NCBI RefSeq assembly: GCF_000764665.1
Contig: NZ_JRGM01000032.1
Coordinates: 24,482-88,481, forward strand
Direction of reading: 5' to 3'
Source of the DNA: Aeromonas lacus
Lineage (GTDB): Bacteria; Pseudomonadota; Gammaproteobacteria; Enterobacterales; Aeromonadaceae
DNA: 64,000 nt
The position numbers were made by a program, and so were the translations under genes. This document shows positions 25,043 through 34,393 of the stretch, one piece after another; the first letter of the stretch is position 1, and every line of letters begins with the position of its first letter. The notes beneath the pieces were generated by a model. It saw only the letters and a list, made by a program, of their open reading frames with translations, was not told the DNA's origin and did not search any database.

Positions 25043-27192
25043 TGAGAGGCTCCCGCCTGCTGCTGGTGCTGGTGATGGGCTGCCTCATCGGCGCCTTTTT
25101 CGCCTTCGACCTTGGCCACTACCTGAGCCTGCCCCAGCTGCAAGCCCGTCAGGTCGAGCTGGCCGCCCTGGTCGACCGCCATTTCGTCAGCGCCGCCCTG
25201 CTGTTCGTCGCCGTCTATGTGGTGAGCACCGCCCTCTCCCTGCCCGGCGCCAGCCTGCTTACCCTGGCCGGCAGCGCCGTGTTCGGCGTTGCCTGGGGCC
25301 TGCTGCTGGTCTCCTTTGCCAGCAGCATTGGCGCGACCCTGGCCTTTCTCAGCGCCCGCTTTCTGCTGCGCGACTGGGTCGAGCGGCGCTTTGGCGACAA
25401 GTTGGCCAGCTTGCAGGCCGGCATGAAGAAGGAAGGGGCGCTTTATCTGTTGAGCCTGCGCCTCATCCCCATCTTCCCCTTCTTTTTGGTCAACCTGCTG
25501 ATGGGGCTCACCCCTATCAGAGTCAGCACCTACTACTGGGTGAGCCAGCTTGGCATGCTGCCCGGCACCTTCGTCTACGTGCTGGCGGGGAGCGAGCTTG
25601 CCAACCTCACCAGCACCGGCAATATCCTCTCCCCCGGCCTGATGGTGGCGCTGACCCTGCTCGGGCTGATGCCGATGCTGCTCAAGAGCCTGCAGCGGCG
25701 CCTCGCCCTGCATCGGCTACACGCCCCCTACCGCAAGCCGACACGCTATGACTACAACCTGCTGGTGATTGGCGCCGGGGCCGGCGGTCTGGTCACCAGC
25801 TATATTGCCGCGGCGGTGAAGGCCAAGGTGGCGCTCATCGAGAAGCACAAGATGGGAGGCGATTGCCTCAACAGCGGCTGCGTTCCCTCCAAGTCACTGA
25901 TCCGAAGTGCCCGCTTTGCCGCAGAGCAGCGCCGGGCCAGTGAACTGGGTTTTGACCCGAGCAAAACCTGCGCCGATTTTGCCGCCGTGATGGAGCGGGT
26001 CGCCCGCGTCATCAAGGAGGTCGAACCCCATGACTCGGTGGCGCGCTATGAAGGACTTGGAGTGGAGTGCATCGAAGGGGAGGCGCGGCTGGTCTCTCCC
26101 TGGCAGGTGGAGGTGAACGGTCAGCGCCTTGCCAGCCGCCATATCGTGCTTGCCACCGGCGCCCGGCCGCTAGTGCCCAAGCTGCCGGGCCTTGAGCAGG
26201 TACCTTACCTCACCTCCGACACTCTCTGGCAACTGCGCACTGCGCCGCGCCAGCTGCTGGTGCTGGGCGGCGGCCCCATAGGCTGCGAGCTGGCCCAAAG
26301 TTTTACCCTGCTAGGTGTGCCCGTTACCTTGGTAGAGCTCTCGGATCAGCTGCTGCCCCGCGAAGAGCGGGAGGTGGCCGAGCTGTTGGCGGATCAGCTG
26401 GCCCGCGACGGCGTACGGGTGCTCACCGGCTGGCGTGCCGAGCGAGCCGACTATCTGCCTGCGGCTGAGGATCTCCCCATCCGGCTGCAACTGCGCCGGG
26501 GCGACGAAACGCAAACCATTGCAGGGGATCAGCTGCTGTTGGCTCTGGGTCGGGTCGCCAACGTCAGCGGCTTCGGGCTCGAAGAGCTGGGGGTGGAGCT
26601 GGCTCCGAACGGCACGGTAGCGGTCGATGGCTTCCTTGCCACCAACTACCCCAGCATTCTGGCGGTGGGGGACGTAGCGGGCCCTTACCAGCTCACCCAT
26701 GCCGCCGCCCATCAGGCTTGGTATGCCGCGGTCAACGCCCTGTTCAGTTCGTTCAAGCGCTTTCGGGCCGACTATCGGGTCATGCCGGCCGCCATCTACA
26801 CCACGCCGGAGATTGCCCGGGTCGGCCTCAACCAGAAAGAGGCCAGGGCGCAGGGCATCCCCTTCGAGCTGACCCGCTTCGAGCTGGCCGAGCTGGACAG
26901 AGCCATCGCTGACAGCGAGCGTCAGGGCTTTATCGAGGTACTCACCGTACCCGGCAAGGATCAGATCCTGGGTGCCACCATAGTGGGCACTCACGCCGGC
27001 GAGCGGATCGCCGAGTTCGTGCTCGCCATGCGCCATGGCTTGGGCCTTGGCAAGATCCTCGGCACCATCCACGCCTATCCCACCCTGATGGAGGGGAACA
27101 AATACGTGGCGGGTGAATGGAAACGGGCCCACCAGCCCACCCGGGTGCTGACCCTGCTGGCCCGTTATCACCGCTGGCGCCGTGGCGCCTGA
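25042..27192 (+). CDS. TVP38/DedA membrane domain fused to FAD-dependent pyridine nucleotide-disulfide reductase
   Basis: A 716-residue two-part protein. Residues 1-225 form a TVP38/TMEM64 (SNARE-associated, DedA superfamily) membrane domain with about six hydrophobic stretches and the motif ASLLTLAGSAVFG. Residues 235-716 form a class I flavoprotein disulfide reductase: FAD motif GAGAGG (244-249), redox pair C275/C280 in GGDCLNSGCVPSK, a second dinucleotide motif GGGPIGCELA, an FAD-binding ILAVGDVAG stretch, and the C-terminal HAYPTLME catalytic His/Glu. The extra C-terminal cysteines of true mercuric reductase are absent. The fusion combines functions that E. coli encodes as ydjX/ydjZ-type proteins and separate reductases. 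The start overlaps ynjA by one base. Substrate unknown. Confidence 0.92.
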   Translation: MRGSRLLLVLVMGCLIGAFFAFDLGHYLSLPQLQARQVELAALVDRHFVSAALLFVAVYVVSTALSLPGASLLTLAGSAVFGVAWGLLLVSFASSIGATLAFLSARFLLRDWVERRFGDKLASLQAGMKKEGALYLLSLRLIPIFPFFLVNLLMGLTPIRVSTYYWVSQLGMLPGTFVYVLAGSELANLTSTGNILSPGLMVALTLLGLMPMLLKSLQRRLALHRLHAPYRKPTRYDYNLLVIGAGAGGLVTSYIAAAVKAKVALIEKHKMGGDCLNSGCVPSKSLIRSARFAAEQRRASELGFDPSKTCADFAAVMERVARVIKEVEPHDSVARYEGLGVECIEGEARLVSPWQVEVNGQRLASRHIVLATGARPLVPKLPGLEQVPYLTSDTLWQLRTAPRQLLVLGGGPIGCELAQSFTLLGVPVTLVELSDQLLPREEREVAELLADQLARDGVRVLTGWRAERADYLPAAEDLPIRLQLRRGDETQTIAGDQLLLALGRVANVSGFGLEELGVELAPNGTVAVDGFLATNYPSILAVGDVAGPYQLTHAAAHQAWYAAVNALFSSFKRFRADYRVMPAAIYTTPEIARVGLNQKEARAQGIPFELTRFELAELDRAIADSERQGFIEVLTVPGKDQILGATIVGTHAGERIAEFVLAMRHGLGLGKILGTIHAYPTLMEGNKYVAGEWKRAHQPTRVLTLLARYHRWRRGA

Positions 27193-27209
27193 CAACCAGA
27201 GAAACTTTG

Positions 27210-28394
27210 ATGCTCAAGCCATTTTCACTGTTCAGGCGCCGAGTGGCCCATCTGCTTTGCGCCCTGCCACTGCTGGCCAGCGGCCCGTTGTTTGCCAGCC
27301 CTGATAACAACTGGCAACAGACCCTTGAGGAGGCGAAAGGGCAGACCGTCTACTTCAACGCCTGGGGCGGCAGCCCGGAGATCAACGCCTATCTGGTGTG
27401 GGCCGGGCAGGAGCTGGCGCGCGACTATCAGGTCAAGCTGGTGCAGGTGAAGGTGGATGACATCGCCCAGAGCGTCAGCCAGCTGCTGGCCAACAAGCAG
27501 GCGGGCAAGCAAGCTGGCGGCCCCATCGACCTGCTCTGGGTCAACGGCGAGAACTTCAAGGCGCTCAAGGAGCAGGGGCTGCTCGGCGCCCCCTTTACTC
27601 AGGAGCTGCCCAACATGGCGCAGGTAGACCATAGTCTGCCGGTGAGTGAAGACTTCACCCTGCCGGTAGAGGGACTGGAGGCCCCCTGGGGCATAGGCCA
27701 GCTCAATCTGATGGTCGATACCGAAGAGGTCGCCAGCCCGCCCACCTCAGCAGTAACTCTGCTTGCGTGGGCCAAGGCCCATCCCGGCCGCTTCACCTAT
27801 CCCAAGCCGCCCCAGTTCCATGGCTCCAGCTTTCTCAAGCAGATCCTGCTGGAATTGACGCCAAACCCCGCCCCCCTCTATCGGGAAGCGACCGAAAGCG
27901 ATTTTGCCAAGCTCACCGCCCCGCTCTGGGCCTGGCTCGATGAGTTGCACCCGACACTCTGGCGCAAGGGCAAGCTGTTCCCCAACAGCGCCGCCGAAAC
28001 CCGCCAGCTACTCGATGATGGCGAGCTGGCGATGGCCATCAGCTTCAACCCGCAGGAGGCGCAGAGCGCCGCCCAGATTGGCGCCCTGCCCCCCAGTGTG
28101 GAAGCGATTGCCATGGAGAAAGGGGCGCTTACCAACAGCCATTTTCTCGCCATCCCCTTCAACGCCAACGCCCGCGCGGGGGCCAAGGTGGTCGCCAACT
28201 TCCTGCTAAGCCCTGCCGCTCAGGCGCGCAAGGCTGATCCGGCGTACTGGGGCGATCCCAGCGTGCTGCGCAGCGATGCCCTGCCGGACTCCGCCAAGGG
28301 ACAACCCGCACTGCGCTTCAAATCAGTGGCAGAGCCCCACCCCAGTTGGCAGCTCAGGCTCGAAGCCGCCTGGGCCGAGCGCTACGGCCACTGA
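27210..28394 (+). CDS. ynjB: ABC transporter periplasmic substrate-binding protein YnjB
   Basis: A 394-residue solute-binding protein (E. coli YnjB is 388). A signal peptide ends near residue 28 (GPLFA). The mature part begins NWQQTLEEAKGQTVYFNAWGG, the YnjB/ThiB-like signature, and continues with DLLWVNGENF and AMAISFNPQEAQS. The ligand is not known; related proteins bind thiamine, iron or small cations. The ATG at 27210 is 17 bp after the reductase stop, and the stop overlaps the permease start. Confidence 0.92.
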   Translation: MLKPFSLFRRRVAHLLCALPLLASGPLFASPDNNWQQTLEEAKGQTVYFNAWGGSPEINAYLVWAGQELARDYQVKLVQVKVDDIAQSVSQLLANKQAGKQAGGPIDLLWVNGENFKALKEQGLLGAPFTQELPNMAQVDHSLPVSEDFTLPVEGLEAPWGIGQLNLMVDTEEVASPPTSAVTLLAWAKAHPGRFTYPKPPQFHGSSFLKQILLELTPNPAPLYREATESDFAKLTAPLWAWLDELHPTLWRKGKLFPNSAAETRQLLDDGELAMAISFNPQEAQSAAQIGALPPSVEAIAMEKGALTNSHFLAIPFNANARAGAKVVANFLLSPAAQARKADPAYWGDPSVLRSDALPDSAKGQPALRFKSVAEPHPSWQLRLEAAWAERYGH

Positions 28395-30073
28395 TGAGCC
28401 GGTTTGACTACGATCCCCTCGGTTGGCGCCCCCTGTTTACCGCAGGGTGCGCCCTGGTTTTTGGCCTTCCGCTGCTGGCGGGGGGCTGGCAGCTGCTGGC
28501 TGAGGGATTGACCCGACCCCATCTGCAATTGCTGCTGGCCCAACCGGGCCTCTGGCACTCGGCTGCGCTGAGCCTGTGGATTGGCGCTGCCTCAACCCTC
28601 GGTAGTCTGCTGCTGACCGCTCTGCTGCTGGCCCACAGCGACAGCCGGGCCTTCTGCTGGCTGCGTCGGTTGCTATCGCCCTTGCTGGCGCTGCCCCACG
28701 TCGCCTTTGCCATCGGTTTTGCCTTTCTGCTCGCCCCCTCCGGCTGGTTGCTGCGCCTGTTCTCGCCGACCCTCACCGGATTTGAACTGCCCCCCGACTG
28801 GCAGACCCTGCGCGATCCCGCCGGACTCGGGCTCATTCTCGCCTTGACCCTCAAGGAGACTCCCTTCCTGCTGTTGATGGCGATCGCCGCGCAAGACCCC
28901 GCCAGGGTGGCACGCCAGCAGTGGCTGGGGGCAAGCCTTGGCTTCAGCGCCCCCCAGATCTGGTGGCGCCTGCTGCTGCCGGCGCAGTGGCCTGCTCTGC
29001 GTCTGCCCATCTATGCAGTGGCGGCATATGGTGTGGCAGTGGTGGATCTCGCCCAGTTGCTCGGGCCTGATGCCCCCGCCCCGCTGGCGGTGCGGTTGTG
29101 GCTCTGGTATCAGGACCCGGATCTGCTCTGGCGCGGTGCCACTACCAGCGGTGCCCTGCTGCTGCTCGCCATCACGGCGCTGCTAATCGCCCTGCTCAGA
29201 TTACTGGAGTGGCTTCATAAAGAGATGGGCAAAGGCTGCTGGCTCGATGGCAAACGGGCGGCGCCCCATCCCCTTGCCAACCGGCTCGCAGCAGGCTCTG
29301 CATTCACTCTGATCACCCTCAATCTGGCGGTGCTGGCGGCGCTGCTGCTCTGGTCGCTGGCCCGGCGCTGGCCCTTTCCCGCCCTCTGGCCGAGCCAGTG
29401 GAGCGGCCATTATTGGTTCGACCTGCTGCCGACTCTATCGCCGCTGCTGACCACCAGCATCCTGCTGGCGCTGGCGAGCGGGGCTATTGCGCTGGCGATG
29501 GCGGTGCTGAGTCTGGAGGCACAAAAGGCGGGCCGCCGCCTCTGGCCGCTCTGGCTCATCTGCTTACCACTGCTGCTGCCGCAGGCCAGCCTGCTGTTTG
29601 GCATCCGTCTCGGGGTGGACTGGTTCAGCCTCGGGTGGGGGGGCGACGGCATCGGCTGGGGTTGGGTGCTCTGGAGTCAGCTGCTGTTTGTCTTTCCCTA
29701 TGTCTATCTCTGCCTGCACGGCCCCTATCGCCAGTTCGACCCGCGGATCACCCAGAGCGCCCTGCTGCTGGGGGCGACCCCATGGCGAGCCTGGTGGCAG
29801 GTCAAAGCGCCGCTGCTGGCACGCCCGCTGCTGTTTGCCTTTGCGGTAGGGGCTGCGGTGAGTTTGGCCCAGTATCTGCCGACCCTGCTCTTTGGCGCAG
29901 GCAGGGTGGTCACCATCACCACCGAAGCGGTGGCCATCGGCAGCGGCCTCAACCGGCGGCTGGCGGGTCTCTACGGCCTGCTGCAACTGCTGCTGCCGCT
30001 TCTTATCTATCTGCTGGCGCTCTGGTTGCCGGCGCGGATCAATCCGGCGCTCAAGGGGGGCAGCTCACGATGA
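28394..30073 (+). CDS. ynjC: ABC transporter permease YnjC (two fused permease domains)
   Basis: A 559-residue inner-membrane protein (E. coli YnjC is 511) with about 12 hydrophobic helices in two halves (about 20-270 and 310-555). Each carries a binding-protein-dependent permease segment (LGASLGFSAPQIWWRLLLPAQWP in the first half, LLLGATPWRAWWQVKAPLL in the second, given in part). It forms the whole membrane channel for the YnjB substrate. The start overlaps the ynjB stop (TGATG-type), and the stop overlaps the ATPase start. Confidence 0.92.
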   Translation: MSRFDYDPLGWRPLFTAGCALVFGLPLLAGGWQLLAEGLTRPHLQLLLAQPGLWHSAALSLWIGAASTLGSLLLTALLLAHSDSRAFCWLRRLLSPLLALPHVAFAIGFAFLLAPSGWLLRLFSPTLTGFELPPDWQTLRDPAGLGLILALTLKETPFLLLMAIAAQDPARVARQQWLGASLGFSAPQIWWRLLLPAQWPALRLPIYAVAAYGVAVVDLAQLLGPDAPAPLAVRLWLWYQDPDLLWRGATTSGALLLLAITALLIALLRLLEWLHKEMGKGCWLDGKRAAPHPLANRLAAGSAFTLITLNLAVLAALLLWSLARRWPFPALWPSQWSGHYWFDLLPTLSPLLTTSILLALASGAIALAMAVLSLEAQKAGRRLWPLWLICLPLLLPQASLLFGIRLGVDWFSLGWGGDGIGWGWVLWSQLLFVFPYVYLCLHGPYRQFDPRITQSALLLGATPWRAWWQVKAPLLARPLLFAFAVGAAVSLAQYLPTLLFGAGRVVTITTEAVAIGSGLNRRLAGLYGLLQLLLPLLIYLLALWLPARINPALKGGSSR

Positions 30074-30735
30074 ACTCTCACGTTGGAAATCACCATATGC
30101 TGAGCAGCACACCTCTTCGCCTCTATCTGGAGGAAAACCTGCTGCTCTCGCTGCCCGCCCTGCAGGTGACACCGGGCGAGGTGTTGGCCCTGATGGGGCC
30201 CAGCGGCTGTGGCAAGAGCTCGCTGCTGGCGGCGCTGGCGGGGGTACTGCCCCCAAGCGGCCCGCTCCGGCTGGAGGGGGAAGTAACCCTCGGCGAGCGT
30301 CAGCTCACCCATCTGCCACCCCAGGCACGGCGTATCGGCATGCTGTTTCAGGATGATCTGCTGTTCGACCATCTGACAGTTGCCGAGAACCTGATGTTCG
30401 GCATACCGGCCAGCGTGAAGGGGCATCAGGCGCGGCGGGAAAAGGCGGTGGCAGCACTGGCGCAGGTGGATCTGACCGATCAGGCAGACAAGCTGCCGGG
30501 GGCGCTCTCCGGCGGCCAGAAGGCCCGCGTCAGCCTGCTGCGAGCGCTGCTGGCCGAGCCCAAGGCCCTGCTACTGGATGAGCCCTTCTCCCGCCTCGAC
30601 AAGCCGCTGCGGGCCGCTTTTCGCCAGCTGGTGTTCGCGCAGATCAAGGCGCTGGCCATTCCCGCCATTCTGGTAACCCACGACGAAGAAGACGCGCCGG
30701 GCACCATAGTTCAGCTCACCGAATCCCGTTTTTGA
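30070..30735 (+). CDS. ynjD: ABC transporter ATP-binding protein YnjD
   Basis: A 221-residue ATPase. Walker A GPSGCGKSS is near residue 45, Q-loop LFQDDLLFD, signature LSGGQKARVS, and Walker B ALLLDEPFSRLD, with the switch His in LVTHDEEDAP. It powers YnjC. The ATG at 30070 overlaps the ynjC stop by ATGA and follows AAGGGGGG; a second in-frame ATG at 30097 would give the shorter E. coli-like N-terminus and remains possible. Confidence 0.92.
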   Translation: MNSHVGNHHMLSSTPLRLYLEENLLLSLPALQVTPGEVLALMGPSGCGKSSLLAALAGVLPPSGPLRLEGEVTLGERQLTHLPPQARRIGMLFQDDLLFDHLTVAENLMFGIPASVKGHQARREKAVAALAQVDLTDQADKLPGALSGGQKARVSLLRALLAEPKALLLDEPFSRLDKPLRAAFRQLVFAQIKALAIPAILVTHDEEDAPGTIVQLTESRF

Positions 30736-30749
30736 CCGAGGAGTTCACC

Positions 30750-31364
30750 TTGTTTGACCGCCACCTGATCCCCGTTATCCGCAGCCCCCTTGCACGGCTC
30801 GCAAAACCGCTCTGCCGCGCCGGGATCAGCGCCAACCAGATAAGCCTCACCGGCTTTGCCATCGGCATGCTGGCGTTGCCACTGCTGGCCCTTGGCTGCT
30901 ATCAATCGGCACTGGCGGCCATCCTGCTCAACCGGCTGCTGGACGGGCTCGATGGCGCCGTGGCGCGGGAAACCGGCATCACCGACTGCGGCGGCTTTCT
31001 CGACATCACGCTGGATTTCATCTTCTACGCTGCCGTGGTGCTGGGCTTTGCCCTCGCCGCCCCCGCCAATGCGCTGCCCGCCGCCACCCTGCTGTTTGCC
31101 TTTATGGGCACAGGATCGAGCTTTCTGGCGTTTGCCATCATGGCGGGCAAGCGGGGTATCGATAATCCGGTCTACCACCACAAGTCTCTCTATTATCTGG
31201 GCGGTCTCACCGAGGGGAGCGAGACCATCGCCCTGTTCGTGCTGATGTGCCTGTGGCCCGCCGCCTTCGCCCCGCTCGCGTACGGCTTTGCCCTGCTCTG
31301 CGCCATCACCACCCTGACCCGGCTCTGGAGCGGTTACCACACGCTACGTCCCCCCCAGCGCTAA
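30750..31364 (+). CDS. ynjF: CDP-alcohol phosphatidyltransferase family protein YnjF
   Basis: A 204-residue inner-membrane protein with about six helices, closely following E. coli YnjF (206). The CDP-alcohol transferase signature lies near residues 63-85 (DGLDGAVARETG then GGFLDITLD). Its spacer between AR and the next Gly is seven residues, as in E. coli YnjF, not the usual eight. YYLGGLTEGSETIALF and a WSGYHTL tail also match. It would transfer a phospho-alcohol from a CDP-activated lipid or polyol; the real substrate is unknown. The start is taken as TTG at 30750, because GAGGAG lies seven bases upstream and the first residues then match E. coli; an earlier TTG at 30732 has no ribosome site. 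Last gene of the operon. Confidence 0.9.
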   Translation: MFDRHLIPVIRSPLARLAKPLCRAGISANQISLTGFAIGMLALPLLALGCYQSALAAILLNRLLDGLDGAVARETGITDCGGFLDITLDFIFYAAVVLGFALAAPANALPAATLLFAFMGTGSSFLAFAIMAGKRGIDNPVYHHKSLYYLGGLTEGSETIALFVLMCLWPAAFAPLAYGFALLCAITTLTRLWSGYHTLRPPQR

Positions 31365-31496
31365 GCGGTGCACTCCTCACCAGATTGCTAATCCATCACA
31401 CGATGAATTGGCGATGGGTGAGGCGCACGGAACACTTGCGCCCGGATGACAATGTTTTACCATGGCGGCACTTTTATCAGTCTCTTTGAGAACCCT

Positions 31497-32579
31497 ATGC
31501 GTCGCCTTGCCTCTCTTCTCACTCTGTCGTTGTTTCCTCTGCTCGGTGGCTGCAGCAGCACGCCGGCTGCCAAGCCCGTGGTCGTCCCCCAGCCCAAGAG
31601 CGCTTTCATCAACCAGACGCCGTCACGCAGCCCCGTGTACAGCCAGGGGGTGAGCAAAGGGGACTTCGCCAATCGCACCAATGTGGACAGATTCGTCCAG
31701 AAGATGGTCGAGAAGCACGGTTTTGACAGCGCCCAGCTGCATCAGGTGCTGGCTCAGGCAGAGCGCTACGACTGGATCATCCGTCTGATGGATGCCCAGG
31801 CGCCGACCACCAGCAAACCGACCGGCCCGACCGGCGCCTGGAACCGCTACCGCGCCAAGTTCATCACCCCGGACAACGTACAGAACGGCGTCAACTTCTG
31901 GCGTGAATACGCGAGCGAGCTGAACCGGGCAGAGCAGATCTACGGGGTACCGCCCGAGATCATCGTCGGCATTATCGGGGTCGAGACCCGCTGGGGCCGG
32001 GTGATGGGCAAGACCCGCATTCTGGATGCGCTGGCCACCCTGGCGTTTGATTACCCGCGCCGCGCCGAGTTCTTCACGAGCGAATTGGAAGCCTTCCTGG
32101 TGATGACCCGCGATGAGGGGATGGATCCCACCGAACCCAAGGGCTCCTACGCCGGCGCCATGGGCTACGGCCAGTTCATGCCCTCCAGCTTCCAGCGCTA
32201 TGCGGTGGACTTTGACGGCAACGGCCACACCAACCTGTGGGATCCGGTGGATGCCATCGGCAGCGTCGCCAACTACTTCAAGGCCCACGGCTGGGAGAAA
32301 GGGCAACCGGTGGCGGTGCGCGGTCAGGGCCAACTGCCCGGCTATGAGCACGGCTTCCAGACTCGTTACCCGGTGGCCTCCCTGCGCCGCGCCGGGCTGA
32401 CGCCAACCAGCAGCCTTGGCAACCACAGCGAGGCGAGCCTGCTGCGCCTCGATGTCGGCACCGGCTACCAATACTGGTACGGCCTGCCCAACTTCTACGC
32501 CATCACCCGCTACAACCACAGCACCCACTACGCCATGGCGGTGTGGCAGCTGGGGCTGGCGGTGAAGGCGGCGCGCTGA
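31497..32579 (+). CDS. mltB: Membrane-bound lytic murein transglycosylase B
   Basis: A 360-residue lipoprotein (E. coli MltB is 361). The lipobox is LLGGC with the acylated Cys at residue 19. The catalytic Glu lies in IIGVETRWGRVMGK near residue 165. Other family segments are GSYAGAMGYGQFMPSSF, DFDGNGHTNLWDP and YGLPNFYAITRYNHS. It cleaves peptidoglycan glycan strands from the inner face of the outer membrane. The start at 31497 gives a proper lipoprotein signal; an in-frame ATG at 31446 would put 17 residues before it. Confidence 0.95.
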   Translation: MRRLASLLTLSLFPLLGGCSSTPAAKPVVVPQPKSAFINQTPSRSPVYSQGVSKGDFANRTNVDRFVQKMVEKHGFDSAQLHQVLAQAERYDWIIRLMDAQAPTTSKPTGPTGAWNRYRAKFITPDNVQNGVNFWREYASELNRAEQIYGVPPEIIVGIIGVETRWGRVMGKTRILDALATLAFDYPRRAEFFTSELEAFLVMTRDEGMDPTEPKGSYAGAMGYGQFMPSSFQRYAVDFDGNGHTNLWDPVDAIGSVANYFKAHGWEKGQPVAVRGQGQLPGYEHGFQTRYPVASLRRAGLTPTSSLGNHSEASLLRLDVGTGYQYWYGLPNFYAITRYNHSTHYAMAVWQLGLAVKAAR

Positions 32580-32599
32580 CAAACCGCGCTCAGCAAATA

Positions 32600-32629
32600 A
32601 AAAAAGGAGCCTTAACGGCTCCTTTTTTT
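32600..32629. terminator. Bidirectional terminator between mltB and pgm
   Basis: GGAGCC/GGCTCC stem with flanking A5 and T7 tracts, so it can stop both the plus-strand mltB transcript and the convergent pgm transcript. Confidence 0.9.
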
Positions 32630-32670
32630 ATACTAATTACTTTATTTATTCACGGCAGATTGACCCGAAA

Positions 32671-34335
32671 TCAGACCCCGGCCTTGGCCAGTGCCGCGGA
32701 GACGATCTGCTGGGCCTCCTGCTGGATGAGGTCGAGGTGCGCGTCGCCCTTGAAACTCTCCATGTAGATCTTGTAGATGGACTCGGTGCCGGAGGGGCGC
32801 GCCGCGAACCAGCCGTTCTCGGTCACCACCTTGAGGCCGCCGATGGCGGCATCGTTGCCCGGCGCTTTGGTCAGCTTGGCGATGATGGGCTCACCGGCCA
32901 AAGTGGAGGCTTCCACCAGCGCCGGATCCAGCTTGGAGAGCACCGCTTTCTGGGCGCTGTTGGCCGGGGCGTCGATCCGGCGGTAGCTGGAGCGGCCAAA
33001 TTTGGCTTCCAGCGCGTCGTAGTGAGCCTGCGGATCCTTGCCGGTGACCGCCAGAATTTCCGCCGCCAGCAGCGCCAGAATGAAGCCATCCTTGTCGGTG
33101 GTCCAGACGGTGCCATCTTTGCGCAGGAAGGAGGCGCCTGCGCTCTCCTCACCGCCAAAGCCGAACTCGCCGCTGTAGAGACCATCCACGAACCACTTGA
33201 AGCCGACCGGCACCTCTTTCAGGGTACGGCCAATCTCGCCGGCCACCCGGTCGATCATGGAGGAAGAGACCAGCGTCTTGCCGACGGCCGCATCGGCAGA
33301 CCAGCCGGTGCGATGGGTAAACAGATACTGGATTGCCACCGCCAGATAGTGGTTCGGGTTCATCAGACCGGACTTGGTGACGATACCGTGACGGTCGTAG
33401 TCAGGGTCGTTGCCAAGGGCGATGTCGAACTTGTCCTTGAGGGCAATCAAGCTCGCCATGGCGAACGGGCTGGAGCAGTCCATCCGGATCTTGCCGTCTT
33501 TATCCAGGGTCATGAAGGAGAAAGTCGGGTCGACCTTGTAGTTCACCACCTCGATGTTCAGGCCATAGGTCTTGGCGATGACGTCCCAGTAGGCGACGCC
33601 GGAGCCGCCCAGTGGATCGACACCGATCTTGATGCCTGCGTTCTTGATGGCATCCATATCCAGTACGTTCTTCAGATCATCCACATAGGGGGTGACATAG
33701 TCATGCTCGACCACGAACGGGCTTTTGAGCGCCTCGGCGAACGGCATCCGTTTCACGCCGGCCAGACCCGCTTCTAGAATGGCGTTGGCACGGTCCTCGA
33801 CCCACTTGGTGATCTCCCCTTCGGCGGGGCCACCATGGGGCGGGTTGTACTTGAAGCCACCATCTTCCGGCGGGTTGTGGGACGGGGTGATCACCACGCC
33901 GTCGGCACGGGCAGCCGGTTTGCCAGCCCCTTCTTTGCCAGAGTTGTAGCGCAGGATGGCGTGAGAGATGACCGGGGTCGGGGTAAAACCGAGGCCGGCC
34001 TGAATGCGGGTTTCAACGCCATTGGCGGCCAGCACTTCGACAGCGCTGGCAAAAGCGGATTCGGACAGGGCGTGGGTATCCATGCCGACAAACAGCGGGC
34101 CAGTGATACCGGCCTGCTGGCGATACTCCACCAGTGCCTGGGTCACCGCCAGAATATGGGATTCGGTAAAGGCGTTGTGCAGGGCGCTGCCACGGTGGCC
34201 GGAGGTACCGAAGGCAACTCGCTGCTCGGGGCGGCTCATGTCCGGCTTGTTGAGGTAGTAGGCGCTGACCAGACGGGGGATGTTGGTCAGGTCGCTTAAG
34301 CGGGCCGGTTGACCGGCGTGGGAATGCTGAGCCAT
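32671..34335 (-). CDS. pgm: Phosphoglucomutase (alpha-D-glucose phosphate-specific)
   Basis: A 554-residue enzyme (E. coli Pgm is 546). It has [10 protein letters not shown] near residue 43, the phosphoserine loop [18 protein letters not shown] near residue 147, the metal loop [10 protein letters not shown], and the sugar-binding GFGGEESAG and RPSGTE motifs. It interconverts glucose-1-phosphate and glucose-6-phosphate, feeding glycogen and nucleotide-sugar synthesis. It lies 58 bp downstream of seqA on the same strand, the same seqA-pgm pairing as in E. coli. Confidence 0.96.
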   Translation of the reverse strand: MAQHSHAGQPARLSDLTNIPRLVSAYYLNKPDMSRPEQRVAFGTSGHRGSALHNAFTESHILAVTQALVEYRQQAGITGPLFVGMDTHALSESAFASAVEVLAANGVETRIQAGLGFTPTPVISHAILRYNSGKEGAGKPAARADGVVITPSHNPPEDGGFKYNPPHGGPAEGEITKWVEDRANAILEAGLAGVKRMPFAEALKSPFVVEHDYVTPYVDDLKNVLDMDAIKNAGIKIGVDPLGGSGVAYWDVIAKTYGLNIEVVNYKVDPTFSFMTLDKDGKIRMDCSSPFAMASLIALKDKFDIALGNDPDYDRHGIVTKSGLMNPNHYLAVAIQYLFTHRTGWSADAAVGKTLVSSSMIDRVAGEIGRTLKEVPVGFKWFVDGLYSGEFGFGGEESAGASFLRKDGTVWTTDKDGFILALLAAEILAVTGKDPQAHYDALEAKFGRSSYRRIDAPANSAQKAVLSKLDPALVEASTLAGEPIIAKLTKAPGNDAAIGGLKVVTENGWFAARPSGTESIYKIYMESFKGDAHLDLIQQEAQQIVSAALAKAGV

Positions 34336-34393
34336 GGCGTTTTCCTTGCGTAATGGCGGCCTTGCCGGGCAAGGCCTGAGTCTTGAAAAACCG

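Noticed and set aside
25042..27192. Mercuric reductase (MerA)
   Set aside because: The redox pair is present but the C-terminal vicinal cysteines and the N-terminal heavy-metal domain are missing, and no mer genes are nearby.
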